The notes under the pieces are model-generated. The model had not been told where the DNA came from. It made no database searches and saw nothing but the letters and a program-made list of their open reading frames with translations. Positions 34,203-63,790 of a stretch of 64,000 nucleotides of DNA are shown piece by piece. Position numbers and translations under genes: made by a program. Source of the stretch: Turritopsis dohrnii (Eukaryota > Cnidaria > Hydrozoa > Anthoathecata > Oceaniidae); contig BQMF02000371.1 of NCBI GenBank assembly GCA_027922465.2, forward strand, positions 1-64,000, written 5' to 3'. Each line of letters begins with the position of its first letter. Position 1 is the stretch's first letter.

Positions 34203-34729
34203 ACACGGGTTTTTTTATAAGCAACCTAGGTCAGACATTAGTAGTAATGTTGCTTAAAAAATGACTATTTTTTGGTAGTAATGTTGCTTAATTTGTTGCT
34301 AAGAATTAATCGATAATATATATATGTCCCATCTTGAAAACTTTTTTGTAAGTTTTAGTTTTCTAATTAGACAGATTTTTATTATTTTTGACATGTTGTT
34401 TGTTGGTCGTTGTGTAGTAGGTATTCTTCTCACCACGCTCAACTTCAAATTTTCGCAATCGGATCGTTTCGAACGTTTAACTGCCACTCGCTTCAATTTG
34501 TCTAGGACATTCAAATCATTACATAGAGCGTAAAACATAGTCCGACAACCTTGTGTAACAACATAGTGACACAATTTTAAGAAATGTGCTGTGGCTATGC
34601 TAGTTTTTCATCATTTCAATATTTCATGTTGCTAATTTATCTAAGATTCTGGTAGTACTGTTGCTTAAATTTTTGAGAAAAGTTACTAGTGTTGCTTATA
34701 AACGTGTTGCTTATAAAAAAAAAACGTGT
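34203..34729. mobile_element. Element with ACACG-poly(T)-ATAAGCAAC ends
   Basis: Left end ACACGGGTTTTTTTATAAGCAAC and right end GTTGCTTATAAAAAAAAAACGTGT form inverted repeats. GTTGCTTA motifs recur inside in both directions. It shares internal sequence with 32249-32535 and end structure with 43481-43940, so it belongs to a small local family. Confidence 0.55.
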
Positions 34730-34868
34730 AGTCGTAAGAGAATAATATGTAAATACTATAGAGTTCGGAGAACTCGTAGAAGACCTTTGTTGGTCTTATC
34801 ATCGAGAACCGTCTGCTCATTATTTGCTATGTTATCAAAAGTACAGACTTCAGAATATCAAGTTCATT

Positions 34869-37800
34869 TTGCTTGATAGTTTTTTGTTTTGTTTTTGTTT
34901 TTTTTGTTTGTTTTTTTATTAGAAATAATCAGAAACATTTTCGAGGTTTTTAAGGATTGTCTTAAGTTTTGTTTTAAAGACAGGGATAGTAATGTTTTCG
35001 TAATTCTGTTGTGTTAAATGCGTATACATTTTATTCCAAATATGTGGTGAGCGATAGCGAATACTAAATTCTTGAGATTTGTTTTTAACTTTTGGCTCTA
35101 ATAACATGTTTGTTCTTGTTGTATATTTCCCGGAAGGTTTTATTGTATAAATATCGTGAAATATTACAGGTGCTACACCAAGCTTACATTTAAATGTAAA
35201 TAATAGTACTTGAAACAAATTTATCTCAAAAACATTCAAGATATTCATTTCGTTGAACAGTGGTTTTGAATGTGTAAATTTATCCTTGTTATTTATTACT
35301 CGGATGGCATGCTTTTGTTTCCTGTACAGTTTTAGTAATTTGGTTCTGTGTGTGCTAGCACATACTATATTACCATATGTCAAGTGACTATGTATGAATG
35401 AAAAATACAATTCAGTCATCTGCTTCTTCGTTAAAATCGCTCTAGATTTATAGAGAATACCAATATTTTTTGAAATTTTTGATATGACGGACTCTATTTG
35501 GTTTTTCCAAGTCAAGTTTTCATCTATCTGTATTCCAAGGAATTTTGTTACCGTGTCACGTTTAATTAGGGAGATTCGTAAACTCGACGAGCCTGTTACA
35601 CGAAAAAAATCAATCACTTGTGAGAATTACTTTGAAACTGTTCTACTAAAACGGTACTTCAGAGATTTAAAGCCTTTTGTTGTATCAAAAGAAACATCAT
35701 TACTTTGCACGCTTATTTGAAGTGTTGATGTGAAGTTTCTAATGACTTTGTAGGAAAAAATTCACGAACAACTCTACTAAGCTGTTTATAATTCCCTACA
35801 AATCTATAGAAAAATAGGTTCGTGTAAACGAAACATGATTTTTCCGAATCCCGCTAATATCGACTCCATCGATTTCTAGTTTTGGAATTATAATTCCAAA
35901 TAATTTTTATAATTTTATAATTCCAATAATTTTGATACAATGTATGGAATATAGAAAACTTTGTTTTAGAAGTGTTAAGTGATAGTTTATTTGCTTTAAA
36001 CCATGTTGAAACTTGTTTGAGTTCTTTATTCATAACCGAGAACAGTGTATTTAGGTCTTTACCAGATTTAAAGAGATTTGTATCATCGGCAAACATGACA
36101 TGGAAAATTTCGGACGAAGCTTTGTGTAAATCATTAACATATAGAAGGAACAGCAAAGGTCCCAAAATTGATCCTTGAGACACCCCCACATTTAATCAGT
36201 AGTGCTTGAGATAGCTTTCCTCTGTCATAACTAATATATTGTTTTCTGTTTTTTAGATAACTTTTAAGCAGTACGACATATATGTCGTTCCTGAGACTCC
36301 ATAAAGTTCTAATTTTTTTAACAAAATCTCGTGATTCACAGTATCAAAAGCCTTTGAGAGATCAATAAATACACCAAGCGTGTATTTACCTTCGGAGAAC
36401 CCTTTTGTGATGTCAGTAACTAATTGAAGAATTGCGTGTTCTGTCGAAGTATTTTTTTGAAATCCAAATTGTCTTTTATGAAGTAATTTATGTTTATCTA
36501 TAAAGTTATACAGTCTATTATACATTACTAGCCGCCAAGGCGGCGTCGCTCACCGCCCATGTGCATCTGCTCTGTATCACCCCGGAGACCCCAATAAACC
36601 TCATATTTCCTTAAAAACCCAAATTTTTCATCATCCCATCGCCTGTATCGCGGACCCCAAAAAACGGCAGTTATCCCTATTGGTTACGGAGATAATCTTC
36701 CCTAAACGTCGCGTTGGATTTGGGTCTCAATACAATGGTTTCACACTGACGTCGCACAAAATAAAATGAAATAATCACTCTCACAACTCACCTACCATTT
36801 TGCGTGACAGACAAACAAACAGACAGACAGACAGATAGACAGAGAATCGGCTATTAATATATAGACGCGTTCAAGGATTTTAGATATAAAACTGATAACA
36901 CGGAAATGGGTCTATAATTTCCTACTTCGGCTATGTTTCCTGTTTTGAAGGTAGGTATTACTTTTGCAATTTTCAAGTCATCCGGGAAAACCCCTTTTTA
37001 AATTGACTGACTGAATACATAGAAAAGAGGAGTTTTCAGCTCATTGTAAAGGTCCAGGAGAAGATTACAATTTATACCATCTACCCCTGTGGCTTTGTTC
37101 CTTTTAATTTCTTTAAATGCTGTCTCAAATTGTTCAAAAGAAAGCCTTTTATCTTCAATAAGATGCTCATGTTTATCTAGATAATCGTTGAATGATTTTT
37201 TAACAGTCGGAATTTTGGCGGTATTAAGTATTAAGAAATTTAGAAAAGCTATCATTTTTCATTTTTTTCTTGCCAACAATTTCTTTCATGACTTCCCATG
37301 TCTTTTTTGAGTTGTGGTGATATTTTTTTAACATCGATGAGTAGTAGTTTCGCTTGGCAGTTTTCTTAATTTTTTCAAATAAGTTTTTGTAATTCTTGTA
37401 TGCTGCTTCTGAAATACTAGCTTTCTTTTTTAAGAATTGTATATAAAGACGTTGTTTATTCTTTGAGGATTTTTTAAGACCTTTTGTTATCCATGGTGTT
37501 TCTATATCTTTTATTTTAACTAGTTTTTTCTCGACTGGGAAGAATGGGTTATATAAATCCAAGAATGTTTTAGCAAAGCTCTCATACCTATCATTGACAT
37601 CATCGATATTTTCTAAAAATGACCAATCAATTAAAAGCAGTTCACTTTTGAACTTTTCTTTATTTAAGAAGGAAAAATTTCTTTTGGTTATTGCAATCTT
37701 TTTATTTCTAGTAGCTGAGTAGTCAGTATTGATTGTGGCGAATACTGGAAAGTGATCTAAAATATCTGCTGTAATAATTCCTTTTTTTAACGAAGAGTTT

Positions 37801-37960
37801 AAGTAATCGTTGGTTAGTATATTATCAATTAATAATTAATAATTGCTTTCCAAGCATTATTTTTCTTGTGTTTGTCCTTAAAATCTTTCGAAAATTTGTC
37901 ATAGAGTACACAATATTTTTGTACTTCTTCCATAAAACGCTCTTTGCTGTATTTTATGAC
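34869..37960 (-). pseudogene. CR1/Jockey-like non-LTR retrotransposon, 5'-truncated and broken
   Basis: Minus-strand reading gives, in order: the end of an apurinic-type endonuclease (TADILDHFPVFATI, about 37725-37760), a linker, then reverse transcriptase with NKATGVDGINCNLLLDLY. Next come RQFGFQKNTSTEHAI, VFIDLSKAFDTVNHEILLKK (motif A), GVSQGSILGPLLFLLYVNDL (motif B) and the FADD active site in MFADDTNLF. The thumb and C terminus run to about 34919. A (T)nG-rich tract at 34869-34918 is an A-rich 3' tail on the element strand. At least four frame changes and a nested 338-bp insertion make it inactive. Endonuclease N terminus and any ORF1 are missing. Confidence 0.8.
36528..36865 (-). mobile_element. 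Helitron-like non-autonomous insertion inside the LINE
   Basis: On the minus strand the insert starts TCTATATATTAATAGCC and ends in GCCGCCTTGGCGGCTAG, a short hairpin running into CTAG, and it is followed by T. Removing it restores the LINE reading ERV-MYNRLYNF exactly, with no target duplication. TC start, terminal hairpin, CTAG end and lack of duplication are Helitron hallmarks. The preceding host base is G instead of the usual A. A GACA/GACAGATAGACA microsatellite lies at about 36809-36843. Confidence 0.6.
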
Positions 37961-38179
37961 TGGAGAAACGAGCACTATTTACCGCGGGAAAAAAAACAAT
38001 AATGGTCGTTCATGCTTGTTCAGAACATGGAACAATTTATCGAACGAATACTAGCATTTTGTATCTTCTTTGTATCTTCACGTTGCCCACTTTGTCGTGT
38101 CCGACAAGCATCTTTAGTTGATGCGAGGCTCTCCTACGCAGTCGTTCTCTGTTCCCATTTTCTTTCCTTATTTTCCTAT

Positions 38180-38620
38180 TCTTGATTTTTGTTGCAATCG
38201 CAAGACATTTGTTGCTCGTGTCCCCATAGTATATTTGTTTGTTGCTGCAACAAATTTCACCCATAAAAATGTTGCAGCAACAAAAAAAAATATCAAATCA
38301 GTTTGATATTTTTTTGTGTGTGCTGCAACACATTTTTCATGTTGCAAATGCGTTTTGCAAAATGTTGCTAGTGTCCCCACATTTGCAAGATGCTTTTATA
38401 CAAAACTTTTGTTTTAATCCAATGATATTCGTTTATTTTTGCTGACATGTCAAAACAAGTTTGCTTCCGTAATCATAACAACATGGCTTCCGCGAGAGCA
38501 CGCAGTATTTTGTTGCAAGAAACTCAACATAGGCGACACTACGTGCGACTGCAACAAAAAATATTTTGTTGCAATCGCATGAAAAATGTTGCCCGTGTCC
38601 CCGAAGCTTAATACGGATAC
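38180..38620. repeat. GTTGCAAC-rich repeat with GTGTCCCC motifs
   Basis: Two diverged blocks reading TTGCAATCGCA...GTTGC(C/T)CGTGTCCCC lie at about 38190-38230 and 38560-38605, with TGCTGCAACA motifs between. A third GCCCGTGTCCCCGAAGCTT block truncates the Ty3-type relic at 41668-41690. This suggests related insertions on both sides of the 38.7-41.6 kb unit. Confidence 0.45.
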
Positions 38621-38717
38621 ATGGCGGGAGAATTTTAAAATTTTAAAATAAAAAAAAACAAACTTTTTTTGAGTAAACTCTGATTGAAAGTTGATCAAAA
38701 AACGAATTGAAATCGGC

Positions 38718-38825
38718 AGAAGTTATTGAAATTAACTGGGAGAAGTTATTGAAATTAACTGGGAGAAGTTATTGAAATTAACTGGGAGAAGTTATTGAAA
38801 TTAACTGGGAGAAGTTATTGAAATT
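38718..38825 (+). repeat. 23-bp tandem repeat, 4.7 copies, upstream of the hybrid-binding ORF
   Basis: Four perfect copies of AGAAGTTATTGAAATTAACTGGG (38718-38740, 38741-38763, 38764-38786, 38787-38809) plus a 16-base partial copy to 38825. The block stops about 45 bases before the ATG at 38871. Being 23 bp, it is not a coding repeat. Confidence 0.9.
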
Positions 38826-38870
38826 GTGAGAAATTTATTGATTGAACAAGCACACAAACTAGAGGAAAAT

Positions 38871-39293
38871 ATGGCGAATAGTAAAGGCAAAAGCACACCC
38901 AAGAGGCAAAAGTACTATGCAGTGGTAGTTGGTCGAAAACCTGGGATTTATAAATCCTGGGAAAAATGCGAAGAACAAACAAGGAAATATAATGGAGCTG
39001 TGTTCAAAACTTTTAAAACAGAAGAAGAAGCAAAGGAATATTATCATGAACAACAACTGCAAAAGTCAAAACAAGAGAAAGAGGAACTCAATAAACTGTG
39101 GAATACAAGCAATGATGGAGAATCAGTAGTAGACACTTCCGAGATTGAGGCAAGCACAACATACACGGATAAAGATACCTGTAGAAAGTGCAGAAAAACA
39201 GTCATCAAGGAAGGAGTATACTGTAGTTGTTGTGAAAGGTGTTACATGATAACTGACGTTATATCTAACTTTGTATTTTGTTCTTTCAGTTAA
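38871..39293 (+). CDS. RNase H1-type hybrid-binding (viroplasmin-like) domain with cysteine cluster
   Basis: I choose the ATG at 38871 (MANSKGKSTPKRQKYYAVVV), since sequence before it is repeat-derived; an in-frame alternative start lies at 38826. Residues about 13-55 hold the fold of the eukaryotic RNase H1 N-terminal hybrid-binding domain: YYAVVVGRKPGIYKSWEKCE, then YNGAVFKTFKTEEEAKEYY. This domain grips RNA/DNA hybrids. A charged helix and acidic linker follow, then CRKCRKTVIKEGVYCSCCERC, a probable zinc-binding cluster. No RNase H catalytic domain follows. A GGTGTTA at about 39239 could be a splice donor, so the protein may continue elsewhere. It lies just ahead of a Ty3-type gag ORF and is probably transposon cargo. 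Confidence 0.6.
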   Translation: MANSKGKSTPKRQKYYAVVVGRKPGIYKSWEKCEEQTRKYNGAVFKTFKTEEEAKEYYHEQQLQKSKQEKEELNKLWNTSNDGESVVDTSEIEASTTYTDKDTCRKCRKTVIKEGVYCSCCERCYMITDVISNFVFCSFS

Positions 39294-39380
39294 AACATTT
39301 CTTTGATTTGAGAGAACTAATTAATCAAATAAATTGGATAATTGTTCATGTTTTAACTTAATACATCAATTTGGATAGAC

Positions 39381-41660
39381 GTGAATATCATAACAATGAT
39401 CGAATGTCCCATCCTTGGCTGTGATTTTGCCATTGCTGAGACGGAACCGGTGATTGCAGCTGCACAGCTCAACCTACATGTGTTGACTCACACACATGCC
39501 GCCGTCCCAAACCCGGCTCAGTCAACAAAACGGAAACCACCAAAAATCAGTAGACCTACAGTCACAAAGGACACTACTGAAGAAGATTGGAACACGTTCG
39601 TGAAAAAATGGAACTTATTTAAAAATGGAACCGATATTCCAGCAAGGCAAATGACCACATATCTCTACCAATGTTGTGACCCCGACCTTGAAGCCGAACC
39701 CTTCAAAGACGTACAGGATATCGCCACAACCACAGAAGCCGAGCTATTAAATTCAATTAAGAAACTCGCAGTTATATCCGTAGCAGCCAGTGTACGACGA
39801 GCAGAACTTCTGGCCCTACACCAAGATCACGGCCAGCCTATCCGGTCGTTTGCTGCCAAGGTCAAAGGAAAAGCGCAGACCTGTGCTTTCAATAAGGACT
39901 GTTCACATTGTCATCATTCCGTAGACTACACAGATGAGATGGTGAAATATGTTGTTATTTCGGGAATATCCGATGAAGATATCAAAAAGGAGGTGCTTGG
40001 CATTCCAGACCTCGACACCAAATCTCTCAACGACACGGTTGCTACAATCGAAAACAAGGAAATGGCATCTCGAGCTATCTTAACGCCAAGTATTCAAATC
40101 CAAACCAATGCCATCAGCGACCCACCAAAAGACGTGCAGAATAAACTGTTGATGAAAACAAACTGCAAAAACTGTAAGAAATCCATTCAGAAATTCAAAC
40201 TCCGCCGAAAGGGGCCCAACAAAGTGTCAAAGGAGTTCCACTTATGCGTAGATTGTTGGAGGAAAGAAAACGTACCATCAGCAACCAAGGAAACTGCAGG
40301 CGCACTTTTCGATACTGTTTCGACAATCAACATGTCAGCAAGGAATGACAAGTCCTTATCACCACCTAAGTCCGTCAAAGTCCAACATTGGAAACCAAGC
40401 GACCACTACATCTTTGACGGCACAAACGGTTGGATGATTGCTGAATCAAAGCCTCAACCTACAATCAAGCTCAGAATCTACACCAACAAATCTGACTACG
40501 ATCACATGAACATTCCATATAGACATGTTAAATCGTCCAGTGTCACCGCTATTACTGACACAGGGGCGCAATCGTCTCTAATGGGAATGAAGACATTCAG
40601 AAAGTGTGGATTCCGTGAAGCTGATCTGGTGCCTGTGAAACGTCAGATGTGTGCTGCCAACAACGAAGGCATCCAAATAAAAGGGGCAGTTTTTGCCAGG
40701 CTGTCCGGTACGAGCAACCTCGGTCAACGCATTGAGACGGCCGAAATGATTTACATGACTGCTTCTACCGATCTATTCTATCTCAGTCGGCGAGCAATGG
40801 AAAATCTCCAAATCATTGACAAGAATTTTCCATCAATCAACGCCATGACCGATGCACCCGTTAAACCCACCAGTACCCCTATTAAGACGGATGAACCACC
40901 TCCCACGACAGCTGAAGGACAGTGCAAATGCGAACATCGACAACAACCACCCCCTCGTCCTGCAAATCTGCCTTTCACCCCGAACGAGGAGACTGGCTTC
41001 TCAACAGATATGCATCGTCAACGTTCAACAAATGCATCCACCAAAAAACCTCCCTACAATGTCTGGTCCACCCATAAAACTCAACATAGACCCTGAAGCA
41101 ACACCTTCCGCGGTACACACGCCAGCCCCAATTCCGATCCATTGGCGAAATCTTGTTAAAAACCAATTGGATGAGGACGCAAGACTCGGGGTCATTGAAA
41201 AGGTGGAACCGAATACTCCGAACACGTGGTGCCATCGAGCGATATGGACCTGACGGAAGCCCTCGTCGTGTTGTGGACTTTCAATCTTTAAACAAACACT
41301 GTATCAGAGACACTCATCACACGGTTTCACCATTCCATCAAGCCCGGTCAATTCCACCTCGTACATACCGTACCGTAACCGATGCATGGAATGGCTACCA
41401 TTCTGTGCCAGTAGAAATTGAAGATAGACACTATTTGACTTTCATTACAGAGTTTGGCCGTTATCGTTATTGCGCTTGCTCCTCAAGGATTCATCGCAAG
41501 TGGAGATGGATACACCCACCGATATGACGATATCATCGCTGACGTCCCCAGCATAACTAAATGTGTAGATGATACTGCTCTGTGGGACGACCACATCGAA
41601 CAACACTGGTGGCGAATCATAGACTATCTTGAGTTAATGGGAAAGAAGGGTATTGCATGA
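39381..41660 (+). pseudogene. Ty3-type retroelement remnant: gag, aspartic protease and part of RT
   Basis: A 571-codon frame (39381-41096) begins with a C2H2-like CPILGCDF...LHVLTH motif, continues as a gag-like helical region, then a C-x2-C pair of zinc ligands. A retropepsin-like domain follows with active-site ITDTGAQSSLMG (about 40549-40584). Beyond 41040 the frame changes several times, one change at an A6 run near 41044. RT pieces follow: RRVVDFQSLNKH, TVTDAWNGYHSVPVE, LTFITEFGRYRY and VDDTALWDD (the active-site DD). RT is cut at about 41655 by a different repeat; RNase H, integrase and LTRs are not seen. Inactive copy. Confidence 0.75.
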
Positions 41661-42052
41661 AAAATTTTGCCCGTGTCCCCGAAGCTTTAGTAGCATTATA
41701 GATGTTTTGTTGCGCAACACACTTTATCATGGTTTCCATTTGGAATAATCCGCGGAAAATGTGCAGCAGTCGTGTTGCAAAACACTCGCCGATATTTTTG
41801 AGCGCATATGGAAACAAAAACGTCACAACAAGACCACTGTTGCGCGACTGTTGCACTACGTAAAAAAATTATATGGGAACCGAGCTCTACACAACAGTCT
41901 GAATGTTATGCATCAAAAGATATGTTGTACAACACCTGTTGCAGGGGTAGAGAAATCTATCTCTGCAACAATTTCCTACACTATGTTGCACAACAAAATG
42001 CTGCAAAACAGTTGCGCAAAAAAAATAAGCTTATTGGAAACCAAGCTTAAGT
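41661..42052. mobile_element. MITE-like repeat cutting the Ty3-type relic
   Basis: Starts near GCCCGTGTCCCCGAAGCTT and ends at TTATTGGAAACCAAGCTTA (to about 42049). The part 41886-42049 is an inverted, roughly 85% identical copy of 43163-43345. GTTGCACAACA motifs are frequent. Family unknown. Confidence 0.55.
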
Positions 42053-42619
42053 ATCAATTTGTCCGTCCGAACGTTAAACAAGTACTTTTGTAGCAGACCC
42101 ATTGCTTATAAAAAATAACGTATATATTTCACACAAAGTAATCTGCAACAAAGTATGTCCGTATGATGGACGTTCCTCAAACGCGACGTATATTCAGGAG
42201 GAGGGTTTATGTTTACAAATGTTTGTTTAAGAAACATTGTTTTAGTTTTTCTTGTCATAATAGAATTGATGTCATAGGGATTTTTAATAAGATGGTGCAA
42301 TTTTGAAATATGTTGTGTTTGATTTTGTGTTCAAAATGCTGAAAAGCATGTTCTTGATCATAAATTATAACACAGAAAATATAACTGCTTACAAATCATT
42401 CACTTAAAATGCTTTTAAAAACGTTTTTTGATGAATAGTCAAACGAGACACAATAACATGTCAAATTATGTCAACAATCAAAATAAAAAACAATCATGGA
42501 AAATTGCTTGCGAAGCATTTTTTCAAATATAAAAAAAAACGTCTTGAGTTTGATAGTAGCAAAACAGTAAAGTAAAAATAAAGTTTGCCATCTGGCGTTT
42601 TTAGTCAGAAAGGGTCATC

Positions 42620-61663
<19,044 letters not shown>

Positions 61664-62159
61664 GTACGTATATAGGTTGATACTAAAAAAACTTGTTAAT
61701 TGCATAGGAGGTTTTTGTTTGTTTGGATTTATCATGTTATGAAGGTCACAAGCTAATTGCTAAATTGGCAAGCTAAAATATAGAGTGGTTCCTGAAGCAG
61801 CACAGGCCTGATGGTAATATACTCAATCATTAAATTTCGAATTTCAGAATTCAAGTGAGAAACAGCATGAAAAGCTGACAAAACACTTTATATAGGATGA
61901 TGTGTTAATGATGGATCATTCTTGAGATATTGTTGATCAAAGATTTGGATGAAACATTTGATGTTATCCCAATAGTTTCTGAAATTTTGCCACAACTGTA
62001 GTAGCCAATGTACACCCAGCAAGTTAGCTAAGGATATACTTCTTACGACCTTGTGTTCTGAAATGTAATATGTAATTCTCTATACAATGTAAATGAATAA
62101 GACTAAAACAATTTTAGGATTCAATCAATAGTTCTAAAATTCAATATCTAATTTGTAAT

Positions 62160-63480
62160 GTAATCTGGAATACTCAAAAGCAATGAAGCAGACGGGATAT
62201 ACTGTGGTCATACTGAATCTTGATGAGGCCCAGAATGATCGAGTTGGAAACCTTCGTCAGTCAGTGGTAGTGTTGTTAGCCAAAGTAAAGCTCTTTTTTC
62301 ATTGCTGATGTCGAGAAGCTTTCTTCTTTCGTCACTGATGGAATTGTGAATCTTCGTGAGCGTTAATCTATTTTTTTCCATCTTTCGTTGCTTAATCATT
62401 TTTTTAACATCTTTGGTCTTTTTATCAAAAATGCTACATTGTCAATTTTTTGTAATGATATCATCTTGAAGTTGCTTCGTAATTTCAAACGAGTTTTGAA
62501 ATTCTATCTTAGCATGTTCCTCAAGAATTGGAAATCTCAAGCCTCCCATACTTGGTGGTAAGGGGAAAAGCTCCCTCTTGATCCCTGTTGGATCAATTCC
62601 ACCAGTTAGTGTAGGAATGAGCATTGTCGTGACCAATTCGTCAACTCTTTTAAGTGCTTCTGACATAACGGGAATGGTTCGCATGCAGTAGTTAAACTTA
62701 TGCCTGTATCCAGAAATAAATCATGTATAGGCATGTTGTGCAGCAACCTCTGCAATTTTAGAAAACGTTGTCAGTTCATTGACCCATTCATCAATCTTTT
62801 CATGCAGGAATTCCTCTCGATAGGTTTCTGAGCAATTTGTTGCACCAAGATGCTTTTTTCCTTTTCCTTCTCTTCGAGATCTTCACACCGCTTCCAGCAA
62901 AAACTTGTCTTGCATATTCAAGATGTTCTGTCTTGACAAACAATGCTTGTTGAAAATATCCGTATTTTGGACCTTATTGTTCAATGAAGTCCCACATCTT
63001 TTTCAAGCCATCAATTGTTCCAGCCATCAATTGTTCCAGCACCAAACATATCATCAGTGTAGCTAGCCGATTTGTTGTTTAATGTTGGCCATTCCAGGAA
63101 ATCAGCACCCTGGAGGATTAATGCAATCGTTGCAATCGCATTATAACCATTGCTATGGGAACGCCTTGTGTTGTTCCCTCGGCAGACTTTAATTCCACCC
63201 CACCGATAACGAACAATCTTGATTCTGCTTTGTAACAATTTTCGACGTAGGTAGAAATGGAAGGAAAGTTAAACTGGAAAGTTTTTCTGCACATCGTCAA
63301 GATCATCTGCATGATCTTGACGATGTGCAGAAAAACTTTCCAGTTTATATTATTGAAAGCATTGGCTGCGTCAACAAGCATAACAGCTTCCGTTTCACCT
63401 TGTTCGAATATATGACGCACAGTGTGAACCGCTGCCTCACACCTTGCATCTTGCCCATGTGCAAACTTGTAAAGAGCCTA
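62160..63480 (-). pseudogene. Degraded reverse transcriptase of unresolved clade
   Basis: Minus strand reads EQGETEAVMLVDAANAFNNI (RT motif A region), then after a disruption ISTYVENCYKAESRLFVIGG, then SAEGTTQGVPIA (motif B region; the usual GD-P is GV-P here). Further down (62442-62684) come LIPTLTGGIDPTGIKRE and LPPSMGGLRFPILEEHAKIE. This set is found in retroelements of cnidarians and molluscs, but I cannot assign a clade. Frame shifts and an internal palindrome make it inactive. It lies antisense in the transporter intron. Confidence 0.65.
63271..63346. repeat. Perfect 36-bp inverted repeat with 4-bp loop
   Basis: Arm 63271-63306 is followed by CTGC and then its exact reverse complement 63311-63346. 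It interrupts the RT relic right after its motif A region. Perfect arms indicate a very recent origin. Confidence 0.9.
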
Positions 63481-63562
63481 TAGAGTTTTTTATGTCTGGT
63501 TTAAGAGTTCTCGCTATCGTTTTCTAAGTTTTCTAAGTTTCTAAGTCTTCTAAGTTGCGCTT

Positions 63563-63790
63563 AAAACCACATAGAGGTGAGAGCGTTTTTTACATAATTA
63601 TGTAGTAGCATGTGGCGTGACGTCAGGTTTTTTTTATGATCATGTGGGAAATCATTGCATTGCATACCCAATCAAAGGCGACAGTTTTTGGGGAAGTGAA
63701 CTCGCGAACCAATGGAGCCCGTAAAACCATCCAGTTGTGAAAAGTGTTTTTGCATGATTAGTATATAGAAGCAGCAACTGTCAAAAACAC
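63563..63790 (+). repeat. Promoter-like repeated module, copy 2
   Basis: AAACCACATAGAGGTGAG, then GTGACGTCAG (CRE-like, 63618-63625), CCAAT (63709-63713) and TATATA (63762). The same order and similar spacing occur at 50983-51175. An AATAAA lies at about 63825. The arrangement resembles an LTR (U3 promoter then polyadenylation signal), but no terminal TG/CA or duplication could be fixed. Confidence 0.45.

Larger units (their letters stand above)
27031..42619. other. Intergenic transposon field between ICA1 and the ABC transporter
   Basis: About 15.6 kb between the divergent ICA1 (-) and ABC transporter (+) starts. No host exon was recognised. The contents, listed separately, are a SINE, MITEs, a Penelope-like fragment, a foldback element, a LINE with a nested insertion, a hybrid-binding-domain ORF and a Ty3-type remnant. 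Stretches 28062-28757, 29140-30200 and 35620-35850 hold nothing I can name. Confidence 0.6.

Noticed and set aside
35484..36178. Plus-strand frames over the LINE
   Set aside because: Antisense shadows of reverse transcriptase codons on the minus strand.
38718..38825. CRISPR-like array
   Set aside because: Units of 23 bp are directly adjacent with no spacers, in a eukaryotic context. It is a plain tandem repeat; likewise 28008-28061.
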